Origin: Collybiopsis luxurians FD-317 M1
Lineage: Eukaryota > Basidiomycota > Agaricomycetes > Agaricales > Omphalotaceae
Reading direction: 5' to 3'
Length of the DNA stretch: 64,000 nucleotides
Assembly (NCBI GenBank): GCA_000827265.1
Contig: KN834749.1
Coordinates: 2,035,500 to 2,099,499 of the forward strand
The position numbers were made by a program, and so were the translations under genes. The notes beneath the pieces are model-generated. The model did not search any database. It was not told where the DNA came from and saw only the letters and a list, made by a program, of their open reading frames with translations. Positions 13,395 to 25,924 of the stretch are shown here, piece after piece; position 1 is the first letter of the stretch; each line of letters opens with the position of its first letter.

Positions 13395-14932
13395 CTAGAA
13401 ATCACGTCCAACTAACGCCAACACCCGTGCAACAGAGACAAATGGACCAACAAAAATCCTCCATAAAACAACCCGTAACCGGGTAAGAAAAGAGCTTGAC
13501 ATACCAAAGAAAGGCAAGATGTAGGCAGGTAATGTGATCAAGACGAAATGCAAGATATTGAAAGGTGGAGGGAAGGGATAAGTTTTCGAGTATCGTATGA
13601 CGGCAGAGTAAAATTGGACACGTGCATCCTGGCCGGTTGAGATAGAATATCTGTCCCAGGAAGAACGTCCAGATACCGCTGACATATAGGAAGGTAAAAG
13701 AACGAGAATTGAAAGGAAAGTGACCACGAAAGAAGAAGCAGCAAGGATAAAAAATATCTCGCGTGTTGGTATTGGGGCGGGCAAGTTCAAAAATGAAGAC
13801 AGTAAAAATACGTCCGACATCGCGTACGATAAAAAATACACCGAGAGCAGCAGAACAGGGAGGAAAAACAGTATGGCTTGCAGTATAGTACCAAAAACGC
13901 CACTTACAATGAGCGCGGCAAGGGGTAGACATCTTTCGGGCCAGCAGAGTAAAAAGGGACTAGGGAAAACAGGAATATGCAATTGGATAATATGTATAAG
14001 AAGAGCCAGTAGGAGGAGATTGAAAGACAGATCTTGGGGGGACGGAGAAGACGGAAGCTGGAAAAGGAAGGCGAACAAGGTGACCGCAAAAGGAGCAGAG
14101 GTAGACCAGGAATGAAGTATCGCGGAGACGGAAATAATCAGGAGCACAACCTCGCGAGTGTCGAGGTATTCAAGAGACTGAGCAGGTGGACTCAGAACAT
14201 AAGAGACCAAGAGAAGTAGAAAAGCCAGTTGCGAGGCCAAATCAAAGGCATGGTAAGTCCTAGCAGCAGTTTAGTAGGAGCGCAGAAAAAGGGACAAAAA
14301 ATATCTCACCAGGGAGTGCATAATGTATCATATCGAGGCATAAGATACTGTCTCGAGCGCGAAAGATCGAGAACATCTCCCGAATTCCAGCGGTATCTCA
14401 TGCTCAGTTCTACTGTTCGGTCGTTGAGCAATTGTGGATGTGAATGAACAAAATCTGCCACTGGAGCAAACTAGAATCAGATGGACAACATAGAACTTAT
14501 TTCAATACCTCTCAGAGGATTTCCTTTCTCATCCATCCTGAAATCCGTCCATAGGGCCGTCTGAATGTCTGTAGAGCTACAAAACACGCTCAAGAAAGAG
14601 GTCCAGACATAATCAATGTTTTCATCTATGGCTCTCCGCCATTCTTCTGTGACAGACTCTTGCTTCCATTGATCCCATGGGCTTGAATGGCGAAATTTAG
14701 CTCTTGATTTCTTCTCTCGAAAAATAAGGAGGACGAGCAGAGAAAATGAGGTGGTCAAGGCACGATGATTTGCCAACTGCAGCGGACGCAAATTTTCCTC
14801 TGAATTAATCCGATCTTTTTCTTGGATTGAGAGAGAATCCAGTCGTGATATCGAATTCTGAAGAAAAGGCAACGACACGGCGGATGCATCCAAAAGACCA
14901 GTCTCTTCTGTGGGTGGGCCGCCATCGGACAT
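13395..14932 (-). CDS. Polytopic membrane protein of unknown function (TRP-channel-like layout possible)
   Basis: An N-terminal cytosolic part (MSDGGPPTEETGLLDASAV... then QEKDRINSEENLRPLQ) leads, via VADFVHSHPQLLNDRTVELS, MRYRWNSGDVLDLSRSRQY and LMPRYDTLCTPWTYHAFDLA, into at least seven hydrophobic segments between about 14230 and 13450 (such as LAFLLLLVSYVLSPP, EVVLLIISVSAILHSW, LPLAALIVSGVFGTIL, FLPVLLLSVYFLSYA, FVVTFLSILVLLPSY and FVLITLPAYILPFF). I do not recognise it with confidence. The ankyrin-free cytosolic domain followed by about seven TM segments recalls fungal Yvc1/TRP-like channels, but no channel signature is visible. A 3' intron could alter the last residues. The start is 61 bp from TVP23 on the other strand. 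Confidence 0.68.
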
Positions 14933-14993
14933 GGCGGTTCAACTCTGAAAATCAATTAAGCGCCTACCACGTTTCTTTCACTCACTACCAACC

Positions 14994-16225
14994 ATGAGCG
15001 TATCGACGCCGCTTCTGGACACTATAGAGCCTGATGATCCTTCTGTGGAACTTTCAGGAAATATTCGCTCTGCCAACAAGAACGCAAATGCTAGACAGCC
15101 AGTTGTTCTAACCCCAACCCATCGTGTAGAAGGCTCTCCAATGGCAACTACGCAAAGTGACGCAGAGTCTGGCATTGCTGGAATATTTCGTCAAGTTGGT
15201 GGATTTAATCAACTTTTCGACCTTGCTTTTAAATTCATGTTTAGTCTGCCCATCCAATTTCACTATTCTTTCTTTACTTTTTTCGGATAGCAGCTATCAC
15301 AATCTACGTTATATCTGGCTTTCTAACCGACAATTACGTGCTTTCAGTACGCCAAACTTATACCCTGGAGTGATACAAGTCTGACGGAGGAAACCAGACA
15401 GTGATAGTTGTCGTCCTATTAGCAATGGACTTCTGGAACTGTCGAGCGAGTGAAAACTGTATCTTGGATTGCCCGAGTTGTTAACCCATCCACATAGAAT
15501 GTAGCAGGAAGAACGCTTGTCGGATTACGATTCTGGAACCAAGTGAGTGCGATTCTATTTGTGATGAAGATCCTGTGGCCAATGCTTTCCAGGTCGATGA
15601 CGATGGAGAAAGCTACTGGGTATTTGAAAGCCGAGACGTAAGCTTCCTTTCCTGCTTCATTCTGAAAACATCTCGAATACTTATCCCTGCAGCCGTCGAG
15701 ACCTGCAAATCCCATTGATTCAAGGTTAGTGTTTAGTTTAGCTAGCCTTCATGCTTAAATGATAATCTGTCGAATAAAGGCTGTTCTGGGTACACTAAGA
15801 TTACTTATGTTTATACCTCTTCCTCTAACTTTCGGTTCAGATTGCCCTTTATGTGTTCCCCGCACTCTGGGCGGCTCTTCTGGTCGTATCCATCCTCAAA
15901 CTGGGCCTTCAGTGGGTATACTTTATACTTGGCTATATCCGATCCTCAATTTTCGATCATGTTGCTAGATTCATCCCCATCGTTATTTTAGCCTTGGTGT
16001 TCAATGTAACGAACGGCATTGGTTTCACTTACGCGTCAGTTTGAGCTTTTTATCTTAAAATTTTCATTCAAGCTTTTTCTTTTTTTTCGATGTAGCGATC
16101 GTGATGCAAAGCAACGTTGGGCGAACAGTGTTGTGGGTGGTGGATGGAGTCTGGGTTTTGGTGGTATTGGGGGTCAACTACTCACTGGAGCAGTACAGAA
16201 AGGTGTTGGCAGGATATTCAGCTAA
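14994..16225 (+). CDS. TVP23: Golgi membrane protein TVP23
   Basis: Four-TM protein of late Golgi vesicles, conserved from yeast (Tvp23) to animals (TVP23/FAM18), linked to vesicular trafficking. After a Ser/Thr/Asn leader come [125 protein letters not shown] and the Gly-rich tail. [20 protein letters not shown] is the signature. About six exons; the exons around 15290-15430 and 15700-15840 were joined by phase. The start codon lies only 61 bp from the divergent polytopic membrane gene. Stop TAA at 16223-16225. Confidence 0.93.
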
Positions 16226-16868
16226 TACATGGAAGATCTTTTGTATTCTATTCTTCCATTCACTGCTACTGTAACAAGTACGGACATTTGATTCAACCAT
16301 TACTTGGGAATACAGTTTGCTAGAGGAAAGAGCCAAGGTACAAATGAAAAACCAGATAAAGAGAAATAATGAACACAAAGTAACAATAAGAGCGAGACAT
16401 TGAAACATCTTCAGCTCAAGAGAAAAGAATAGTAGTAATACACACAGTGTCTTGAGATGCGACAGGAATATATACGTTTGTGCCAGAATCACATTGTAAA
16501 TAATGCCAACAGTAATGCGTAAGAGGAGCAAGAACAGTGATGCTATTGCCCCAGACCAAGATTAAAAGAGTGTAGCTGGGAAACATCGCTCATGAAATCG
16601 TCCAAAAGCATGCAAAAAAGCAGGCGTTAACGTGAATGCTACTTTCGAAGCAAACGAAAAGTCTGTGATGAGGAAGTCGAAGAAGCAGTGAGTATAGAAC
16701 TGCAAACAGAGAAGCGAATATGGGAGTGAGAATGCCATGTGTAAAAAAATCATACAACCAACTTAACCAATACGAATCATAGGACCATAAAACATGTCGA
16801 ACAGCCGTAGCATTGGCGTTCAACTTTTGAACTCAATTAGTGAGAAAGGTCCTCGGAACGGCTTAAGA
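16226..16868. other. Gene-free stretch between converging TVP23 and phosphatase genes
   Basis: About 640 bp, AT-rich, with no supported gene on either strand. The open minus-strand frames here are hydrophobic only because of T-rich sequence. It should carry the two 3' UTRs. Confidence 0.45.
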
Positions 16869-19315
16869 TCACTCGAATCCAACATAACCTCGCACATCGA
16901 CCTTGGAAAATCCTGTCGTCGGTGTTGGAGGCGGACCTAATCCAATGAAGGAGCGAGTTTTCCCTTGCGCATTCCGGAAAGTGGATACTCGCGGAGTAGC
17001 CGAGAATGTAGGGAAAGGGATATTTTGGTCGCGTGGGGTGGCAGCAGAAGTGAGAGTCATCGTTGAAGGTGTCCGTGTCGTCAATGTTGGACTGGGTGGG
17101 AAGACGAACAACGTCTGAGAAGGGGTAGAAACTTGCGAAGAGGATACAGCGCGTTTGCCAGCTTTGAGTGGAGAAGCGAGACTGCTGGATGGTAAAAGGC
17201 TCTGCTCTTTGGCTCTGTGCACCACGCTGGGCCGTAGATGTAAAGGCGGCGGAGCAGGCTTCCGCGACTCAGTTCGCATACGCAAAGGTACACCGGACGA
17301 GGGATATTGGGTAGAAGAACGGCGGCTACTGGCGGCTGAAGAGAAGGATGAAGCTGACGACGGGAGAGAAGATCGGTGAACTTTGCCCGACTTAGGCTTC
17401 GACGACGTGGGAACTTTGTATGCCGACTCTGTTTCGCTAGCTTCACTGGAACTGTCGCCTTCAACAATGATGGCGATAGGTGATGGGGGAATTGTGGCGA
17501 GTGTACCCAACGGAGTCGGACGTCTTTTGTTGGGCTTGGGAGTTGATAGATCGAAGGTCGACCGGAAAGCCGTGGTGGGCGGAGGCGGGAGAGAAGCACT
17601 GCTTCCAAATGACGTCTTCCAGACAGGAGCAGATGGCGGAGGCTGACCTTGCGAAGACAATCTATTTGCAAGAGATGGGGGTCGAGGCCGAGCCGTTTTC
17701 GGGGTAAGAATGGATGAATTCGTTCGAAGGGGTATGACGATGGTGTTATGAATATTATCGGGAGAGTTGTTATTCGAAGAACTGGATGTGGAGGATTCGG
17801 GAACATCTGTCTGCTCTCTCCCGTCGCTAATCTTTTCGAGATCATGACTGTCGGACTCAAAGCCGCCTCCTACACCCAGAAGTTCTTGTTCTTCCTCTTC
17901 CTCCACCAAGTCTTCGCTAATCAAGCTACCATTGGTCGTATTGCTTGCCACTGAGCCTGTCCGTTTGCGGCTGTACCGACTGCGCCACGCAGGTCCCATG
18001 CCAACACCGGTGGAAGAGCCTACGGAAGAAGCAGAGTTCTTGCGCGCAACTATACGATCCTCCATAGCCTTGTCCAGCGCATGAGCTTCTTGCATAACGA
18101 GGCTGCTTTCGGGCTCTTCTTCCGATTCTTCATCCATCATTTGTCGCCGGCGACTCCACTCCGCTTCTTCCTCTGCAATTAACGAAGAACGATCAGACGA
18201 AGGTGAGTTGGCGTCCGATCCCTTGAGCTTTCGTTCGTAATCAAGGAGTTGATAAATGAGTCTAAAACGCGATCAGTTGCTCAAGCTCCCAGCTGTAAAG
18301 TGTTCCCTGTACATACGACATATTAGGACCAATCCACTGGCTCTTTTCCTTGACATAGTCGTACGCAGGTTGCATCCCTTTGAGGGCCCATATCTCCGGA
18401 GGCACGGAAGGTGACCGTTCGGCGGCGGCCCGCATGACGATGGCAATTGTCAACGTAGCAGAGCGTGAGATGCCACATTGACAGCTACAGCCAAGTGAGT
18501 TGAAGTATGTCAGAAAAGAATGATAGAGGTCAAGTGTGAAACAAAACGTACTGTATCAGCACGCCGTCTCCACGAGAGAGTGCTTCGTCAGTGAAGTTCA
18601 TCGCAGCAGGGAAACCGTCAGTAACGAGGTCCCGCTGACCGTGAGACCAATCAAGTTTTAGGTAGTGCAAACCGGGCCTTCCAGCTGCTGGATGAGGCGG
18701 ATGGTAGGTAGGCTTGGATTCGCGGGAGGAATTCAAATTGGGAGTTGAAACAACCGATCTGAGAACTTGAGACGTAGTGACTGGTTCGAAAGGTGAAGCA
18801 ACCTCTTTAGCGACGTTGAGAATGGACTTGATGCCACGCTCTATAAGACCGTTCCAATCACGAGCGTTGTCTTCAGAGCCCAACCAAATGCCTGGGATTA
18901 TCTGTATGGGTCCTTCGGCATATGGGACGGTTGGATCGCCTTCCTGTTCCTTACTATGCTGCAAAAAGGAGACTGCAGTGGGATTGGAGGAAGATGGAGG
19001 GAGAGAAATGACAGACGGTCTCCTTGGGCGAGGACCAGGACCAGGAAGATCTGGAGGTCGAGTTACCGGATCTGGAAGATGAGTTACCGGGCTGGCGCTC
19101 TTGGGTTCAGATTGGACGCTACCCAAGGACAAGGAGGAAGACTGGGCTGAAGGTAGGGTGAGTGAAAGTTTCTTCAGGTTTCTGAGAGACCTTGGCCGGG
19201 GACTGGATGTATGTTCCGAGTCTGAGGCACTTGCAGGACCCAAAGCAAGATTCAAACGAGTTGCCTGTGGAAAGTCAGTTTTAATCATAGAAGGGGGTCC
19301 TTTTTTGCGCTGCAT
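16869..19315 (-). CDS. Dual-specificity protein phosphatase, MSG5/SDP1-like
   Basis: Cytoplasmic/nuclear phosphatase that in yeast relatives (Msg5, Sdp1) inactivates MAP kinases. The N-terminal 130 residues are Ser/Pro-rich. The catalytic domain starts GPIQIIPGIWLGSEDNARDW and LIERGIKSILNVAKEV, with LHYLKLDWSHGQRDLV carrying the general-acid Asp. The P-loop appears only after splicing: GTGCTGATACA|gtacgt..tgtag|CTGT gives HCQCGISRSAT, with Cys about residue 256. The HCQCG form is characteristic of Msg5/Sdp1. Then MTIAIVMRAAAERSP and AYDYVKEKSQWIGPNMSLIY close the domain. A long disordered, Ser/Thr/Pro- and acid-rich tail of about 430 residues follows to Gly-Phe-Glu at 16869. Three exons, about 770 residues. 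Target MAPK not visible. Confidence 0.88.
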
Positions 19316-19727
19316 TTTTTATTGAATTTTTAAAGGAAATTGGCTGGCCAGCAGAAACAAGGAAGAGGAAGAAACAGCACAAGAGACCCACCCCTTGGGG
19401 CCAGTATGTGGTTGTTGAGAGGGTACAGCTGTGTCACGTGCATCCAACTGCCGGAAATCTCGGCCCGGCATCGGCAAAGTCTCGAACGATCGACTTCCAT
19501 TTTTGGATTATACCTGGACGCGCTCTGTTCGTTTCACCTCGGTCCATCCATTTTTTGGTATAAGTATGCCCAACAGTTCACAGCTTCTTTTTCTCTTATC
19601 CTTCTCACTCACCTTTGGTTTTCTTCTCTTCGTCAGCTCTCAGGTTTCCAATTACCTTGCTGCGAGAGACATTCATCTGAGGAATCTCATTCTCATTGGC
19701 CTACCCAAAGACCCTCAGCATCCCGAC

Positions 19728-20858
<1,131 letters not shown>

Positions 20859-22132
20859 ATGATATTTAGAGATGTGTATGGTGTTAAATCATGAATGAAT
20901 ACAAAAAAAAATTGGATCAAATACCTCGGGTACCATCAGTTAGACTCTGTTAGACTTCAGAGTAGATACGGGATGTGCATAATAGCAAGTGGCGTCTCGA
21001 CCAATGATTATAATTCGCAGTTTTACTCTGGGACGCTAGACTAGCTAAGGACATAGCCTTTGGTATACATTATCGGTGATAGTTGGCGAAGTAAGGTGAG
21101 ATAGAACCTGAATTCTTTCCTCGTTTCAATTGTTCAGGTTCTTATCCTTGGACGGCGGAAGGTGAATCACCCGGATCCCCTTCTCTCCGCTTTTAAGACG
21201 CCTCTCTACTTAGTTCAACGGAAAGAGAACATGAACGAGGACGTTTAACCCGGATCCTGTACTCCGAGTCATCTTGGTATTAATGAGCTTCGGATTAAAA
21301 AAGGTTGGCCAAATTAGTCTTTTCCAACTTGTAGAAATGTTGAAAGTCGGTCTGAAACAACCCATTGCCAATTGATTGAGACACGGTGAGACTCGACGCG
21401 TTCGCGTCCGAGCCCGCAGAAGAAAAAAACGTGACCCTTGCCTATCACCCAGATAAGATAGGCGTGTGGCTCAGTAGAGCATGAGACCTTTACTTGAATT
21501 GGAGGTCAAGTCCGGAGCGAGTGTTTTGGCCGGGGCTTCGCCGCGCGCGGGTGGGCAACTAGCCGGAACACGCCGCGGCACAAAACCTGGAGCTTGAAGC
21601 TGTATGTACACTACCATATGTACTCAATCTTTATTCCCACAAAGAAAACCCAAACTTGATATCGCAGAATAAACTAAATATATTGTTTTTAGTTTATATA
21701 ACTCAGGGTATTTTCGAGGGCGATGAGAGTTGAAGAGGAGGGAGGCAACGGGCGCTAATGCTAGCCGGCCGTAAACCGCCGGCGCTGGCCTCGCTATCTC
21801 ATCCTCTGAGAAGCCGGCTACGCTGACCTCTCGGAATCATAATCTCCATAATAATATTTATATGGTATTACTCTGTGTAGTACTATTCGTTCTGCTGGCA
21901 GATTTCCCCGAATTCGACGAACTTGCTACCCCTCGTAAGTGCTACAAGCTTCATTCTCATTGATGGACCCGACGTAGAGTAGACGAATGCAAGCTTGGCC
22001 GTCTCAATCTTTAAAATAGCCGATGCCCGAATGTCGACATGAGGTGCACAATGTTTCGATGCTGAGGCATTCCCTTGCAAATTTTACCCTGGGCCACCAC
22101 TTTCAACGGTTTTCCTGAACTTCGTGGAAGAC
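20859..22132. other. 1.27-kb non-coding stretch with structured elements
   Basis: The largest gene-free gap in the first half of the window. It holds an inverted repeat GAACCTGAA/TTCAGGTTC at about 21107-21145, a repeated CCCGGATCC (near 21170 and 21250), a tRNA-like relic at 21461-21520, a GC-rich patch at 21520-21595 able to fold (GTGTTTTGGCC against GGCTAG-CCGGAACAC), an AT-rich block near 21660-21705, and a GCCGGC-containing palindromic block at 21755-21835. No open frame looks coding. It may be a decayed insertion or the promoter region of the downstream hydrolase. Confidence 0.5.
21461..21520 (+). repeat. tRNA-Lys-like relic or SINE head
   Basis: TGGCTCAGTAGAGC at 21467-21480 forms a D-arm (GCTC-AGTA-GAGC) and matches a Pol III A box. 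It is followed by ATGAGAC and then, at 21504-21513, GGTCAAGTCC, a B box one base short of consensus. The string resembles fungal tRNA-Lys (TGGCTCAGT..TAGAGCATGAGAC) with a shortened D-loop and a broken anticodon/T region, so it cannot be a working tRNA. Either a tRNA pseudogene or the head of a tRNA-derived SINE. The comparison with tRNA-Lys is from memory. Confidence 0.38.
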
Positions 22133-23810
22133 ATGCAGGTCAACGACCCATGGAAGCTGGAGTCTATGGCTCCAGAAGTTCCTTCAGAGGTTACTAAACC
22201 GGCTCTTCCATCTCCTCTCCGAAAGCCTATCTGGCACGATGACCCAAGCGTCCCTTACAGCTTGTCTACACACATTATCGACGCGGCTCCAACCAGGACA
22301 GCACCTGAATTTAGGCTTTTGGATGAAGTTTCTATGCCGGCTCATGCGCGATCGCAGACGCCTGACTTGGACCCAAAGACGCGACAGAAAATGGCGAAAG
22401 AGAACGTGACCACGATGTGGGGGTGGCGAAAAGACCTCGAAGACGAGAGATGCGCTCAAGGGAGGATAAATCGTTATGAACGACGCCTCTGGCTGTGCTT
22501 GAATCGTTATGTTCGAACAAATCTGGCTGCTGGGTCTCGCAAAACCAGAGGCTTGACACTGGTGTTTGCACCCGCGATTGGTATTAATAAAGAGGTATGA
22601 ATGCCGTATTGATGTCACTTACAGTCGGTTCACGGCTTCGGACAGACCTGGGAGCCTGTTCTTTACCGTCTACTCAAGTCCCAAGCTGGGCGCGATATTG
22701 AAGAAATATGGCTGTGGGAAAATGTAGATACGGGTGATTCGGCACTTCTCAATGAAGGAAGACTCAATCAGCTCTGTGAGTCTGTTCTGAAATACGAGAG
22801 AATGATCGCGTACTGATTCCTGACCTGGTAGCTGACTGGTATGACAGCGTCGGGGACTTGATCCACTTCCTTACGCACTATCTTCCTTCCGCTGTCGCTT
22901 CCGACCAATTACCGGTTCACCTTCCCCGAGTCACCGCTGATGAATTCAAGGAACGGACGAGCCAAGGGTTTTCAGAACGCCAGTTCGTCGGCGTAGGGCA
23001 TTCGTTCGGGGGAAATCTCTGGCGAGTTTCTACACTATCTGCCTTCTGTCTTTCATTGATTAGATAGATAGTGCCCGCGCATGCCTATCGTATCCTCAAC
23101 TATTTACTGCCCTAGTTTTGATAGATCCAGGTATAATCTACAGGAACGAACCTACTTTGAGACCCGTTTTGAATTTCTTTGCGCAAGGCGCGTTCTCTCG
23201 GAGGGACTCTTGGAACTCGAGGTTTGTATTTATCCATCTTTTGTCACCTCTGCCTAATGGAAGCTCGAAGAGACGAAGCATTGCCGCTACTCAGGAAATC
23301 GCCATTCTTCGGATCCTGGCACCCGGATGCTCTTAAGATGTATGTCGAGTATGGGCTATTCTCGCCACCTGGAACGAATGGAGTCACCCTGAAAATGCAT
23401 CCTGTATGGGAAGCCCTCGCATATACCAATGGTTTGCAACGATCCGGAGATATGTTTGACGATGTCCCCCGTCTGGATGAAAAGGTGTATATTAAATGGG
23501 TGATGCCAGATGTGAAGAAAGGAGGAGGGTAAATAACAGCAACTCTACTGCGCTTTCATTGTACTGAGCTTTTCATTTCCTCCAGTCTCTCAGGCGTGAA
23601 ACCCTCCGCGAAGCTAGTCAACCTTCGAACGGGCAATACATCCAACGTCAACATACAGGGTGCTGGGCATATGATACCTTTGGAAAAACCCGACGAACTG
23701 GGTGAGTAACAATTGTTCAGCTGAGCTACCAGTGTTCATTCAAAACTTCTTCAGCCAGAGAAATTGGGGATACGCTTAATGTGGTGTTTGGAATCTCCGC
23801 AAAATTGTAG
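22133..23810 (+). CDS. Alpha/beta hydrolase, LPX1-like, with C-terminal peroxisomal signal
   Basis: Alpha/beta-hydrolase fold: SVHGFGQTWEPVLYRLLK (oxyanion HG), EEIWLWENVDTGDSALLNEG and NQLYDWYDSVGDLIHFL, the nucleophile elbow GVGHSFGGN, ALVLIDPGIIYRNEP, and the catalytic His in IQGAGHMIPLEKPDELARE. The GDSALLNEGRL block and overall order match yeast Lpx1, a peroxisomal lipase. The last three residues are AKL, a PTS1 peroxisomal targeting signal, reached through an in-phase splice (GAACTGG|gtgagt..cttcag|CCAGAG). The start at 22133 (MQVNDPWKLESMAP) is the first ATG; codons upstream are not ATG. An extra N-terminal block of about 150 residues, partly disordered, precedes the fold. About eight exons. 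Substrate unknown. Confidence 0.8.
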
Positions 23811-24051
23811 TTACGCCCGTATAGACCCATTACTATTAAAATTCCATTCTGTCACTGTGAATCCCGGCGGAAAGCCATCTAAGTGTATATTGTCTGGATT
23901 TTTGTCAGTTTCGAGTGACATGCTGCATGTCACATAAGCTCCAGACTCTGGGCGCTGACTTTAGCGCCTGTTTTGAACGAACTTCTCCTTTAACGGTCAA
24001 GCGGACCCAGAGACTTAACTGAAACGCACAAGTGCTATACCGACATACTGA

Positions 24052-25924
24052 ATGTCCAGGCCAGCGAAAAGACAGCGTACCGGCGGTTTACCTTTATTCG
24101 GGGCGCCTTCAGCATTGGGTGAACTGGAGACTGCCATTTTCCAGACAAACGAACCGTCTTCTCGTAACATCATTACCAGTGTACCCTCTCTTATTACGGT
24201 TTGCGAGAGAAGATTTGTATCCTGTTTCAGAGGACTTCGGCAAAAAAAATGGGATCTCGTCACCCATCAGCTTGAAAATCTTCCGGAGTACCTCATCTCA
24301 AAGTTGTTTAGCCTGCTATCTAAATCACATCCAGGCCTCCTAACAAATGAGATAATTGTTACTGTATGTAGAACTCGGTTTCAGTCCCAAAATAATGGCA
24401 TAACTTATCCTAGACCGTAGTACTTTCTACGGGGGCCGGGCGTTTCTATCTCTTCCAGCGCCCTTCCAGGCGCGAATAAAAACACGGTACTGGCCATTCC
24501 TCGGTTGAATGCGCATGTTTGCGACCTTGACCTCACTGCATTTAACAATATCTCGGATGAAAGTTTTGCGAAAGTGATCTCGCAGTTACATTCTCTGCGA
24601 TCGCTTTGCCTGCGGTAGTGAACCTTCTCCTCAAGTGAACGCGTGATTCTTATTATTTTTTTACTGCTAGAAAGTGCTCGAAAGTGGGAGCTAGAACGTT
24701 ATCCGCCGTAGTTAAATCCTGTCCGGACATCCGAAGGCTCAATTTTAACGAAACGTCTGTCTCCCCTGGAGCAATTGCTGAATTACTTGTAGCGCGAGGA
24801 AGCGAATTAGAGGTCTTGAAACTCGCAGGTCTAGAACGCTGGGTATGCATTTAACCATTCCGATTCGTTGAATCAGCTCCCTCAACTCAATGCCTGTAGA
24901 CGGATGCCACATTCATGGCTCAGCTGCAACCTCTTATCAAAGAGGAGCAAATAAAAATGAGCAAACTCCAAACTCTCAAATTACGCAGCTTGCAGCTTTC
25001 CGATTCTTCTATCGACTTTTTATTATCATTATGTCCTAATTTAAGACGGCTTGACATGTCGTTCACGGCCACCAAACGCCCATTTTCTTTTTCCTCGCGT
25101 CGTGATATCCATGCTGTATCTGCAGACTTTACACCACCCAAGCTTGAGAAGCTTTCTCTCACCTCGACCCCTATCGGTCCGTCAGATTTATTGCAGACAA
25201 TATCTTCATTCCCTAGCTTGCAGATTTTGTCCATTGGGGCTGTTGGAGCGAAAGGATCGATTGGGGTTGCATCTGCAGCCACACTCAACGACGGGTCTCT
25301 TCAGAAATTGACAGTTATTCTACAGTCATTTTCAAATCTGCGTTCTGTCAATATGGTATCCAATACGAGATTGGGTATCTCATCGCAGAATGCACTGTTC
25401 AACTTCATCCAACAAGTTGGTCGTCAATGTCTGGTGTGTAGCAAAATCACCATGAAACACACCACTAACTATAACACAGTATCTGAATTTGTCAGGAATA
25501 TCATCTTTACGTTCTGGTGCCCTGGCTGGCTTTGTGCCAGATGAGGGAATGGATCCCCCAGCACTACAGACTTTGGTGCTCAATAACACAGGAATAGATG
25601 ATGGTGCTGGAGCTTATATCGCCTGCTGCCCTCATCTTGTAACGCTTGAATTAGAAGGGACCAAAGTCACCAGTATGTGCAGTCGTTAAAATTGGTGTTG
25701 TGAAGAACATACTTACATTTTTCAGGCGAGGCCCTTTTCCCCATTATTGATGCTTGCCTGAAACTACAGACTCTGAATCTGACAAGCTGTAGAGGCATTA
25801 AAATCGCTGACCGTAGGCAATTCTTTGAGGTATTAGGAGCTTACACTTACGAAGTGCCCATTTTCGAAGACTGATCCCTAACGCTCTTTAGGTCTGGCGA
25901 TATCAGCATAACAGACAGAGTTGA
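24052..25924 (+). CDS. Leucine-rich-repeat (RNI-like) protein
   Basis: Start MSRPAKRQRTGGLPLFGAPS carries a short basic motif (PAKRQR) that could be a nuclear signal. A helical region (WDLVTHQLENLPEYLISKLF) is followed by many RNI-type LRRs: HVCDLDLTAFNNISDESFAK, LHSLRSLCLRKCSKVGARTL, SCPDIRRLNFNETSVSPGAI, SKLQTLKLRSLQLSDSSIDF, LCPNLRRLDMSF, FPSLQILSIGAVG, ALQTLVLNNTGIDDGAGAYI, CPHLVTLELEGTKVTSEALF and LKLQTLNLTSCRGIKIADRR. The layout resembles Rad7/Amn1-type proteins, which serve as ubiquitin-ligase substrate receptors, but no F-box was found, so the role is open. At least eight exons. It ends 71 bp from the end of the converging GH74 gene. Confidence 0.75.

Noticed and set aside
13015..13398. 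127-codon plus-strand frame between the GST-like and polytopic genes.
   Set aside because: It overlaps the first exon of the GST-like gene, has no motif, and is Arg/Ser-rich in the way antisense or spacer frames often are.
18530..18560. Phosphatase seemed to lack the His before the catalytic Cys (VLIQ ending).
   Set aside because: The donor lies one base earlier (ATACA|gtacgt), and joining to the next exon gives HCQCGISRS, so the motif is intact.
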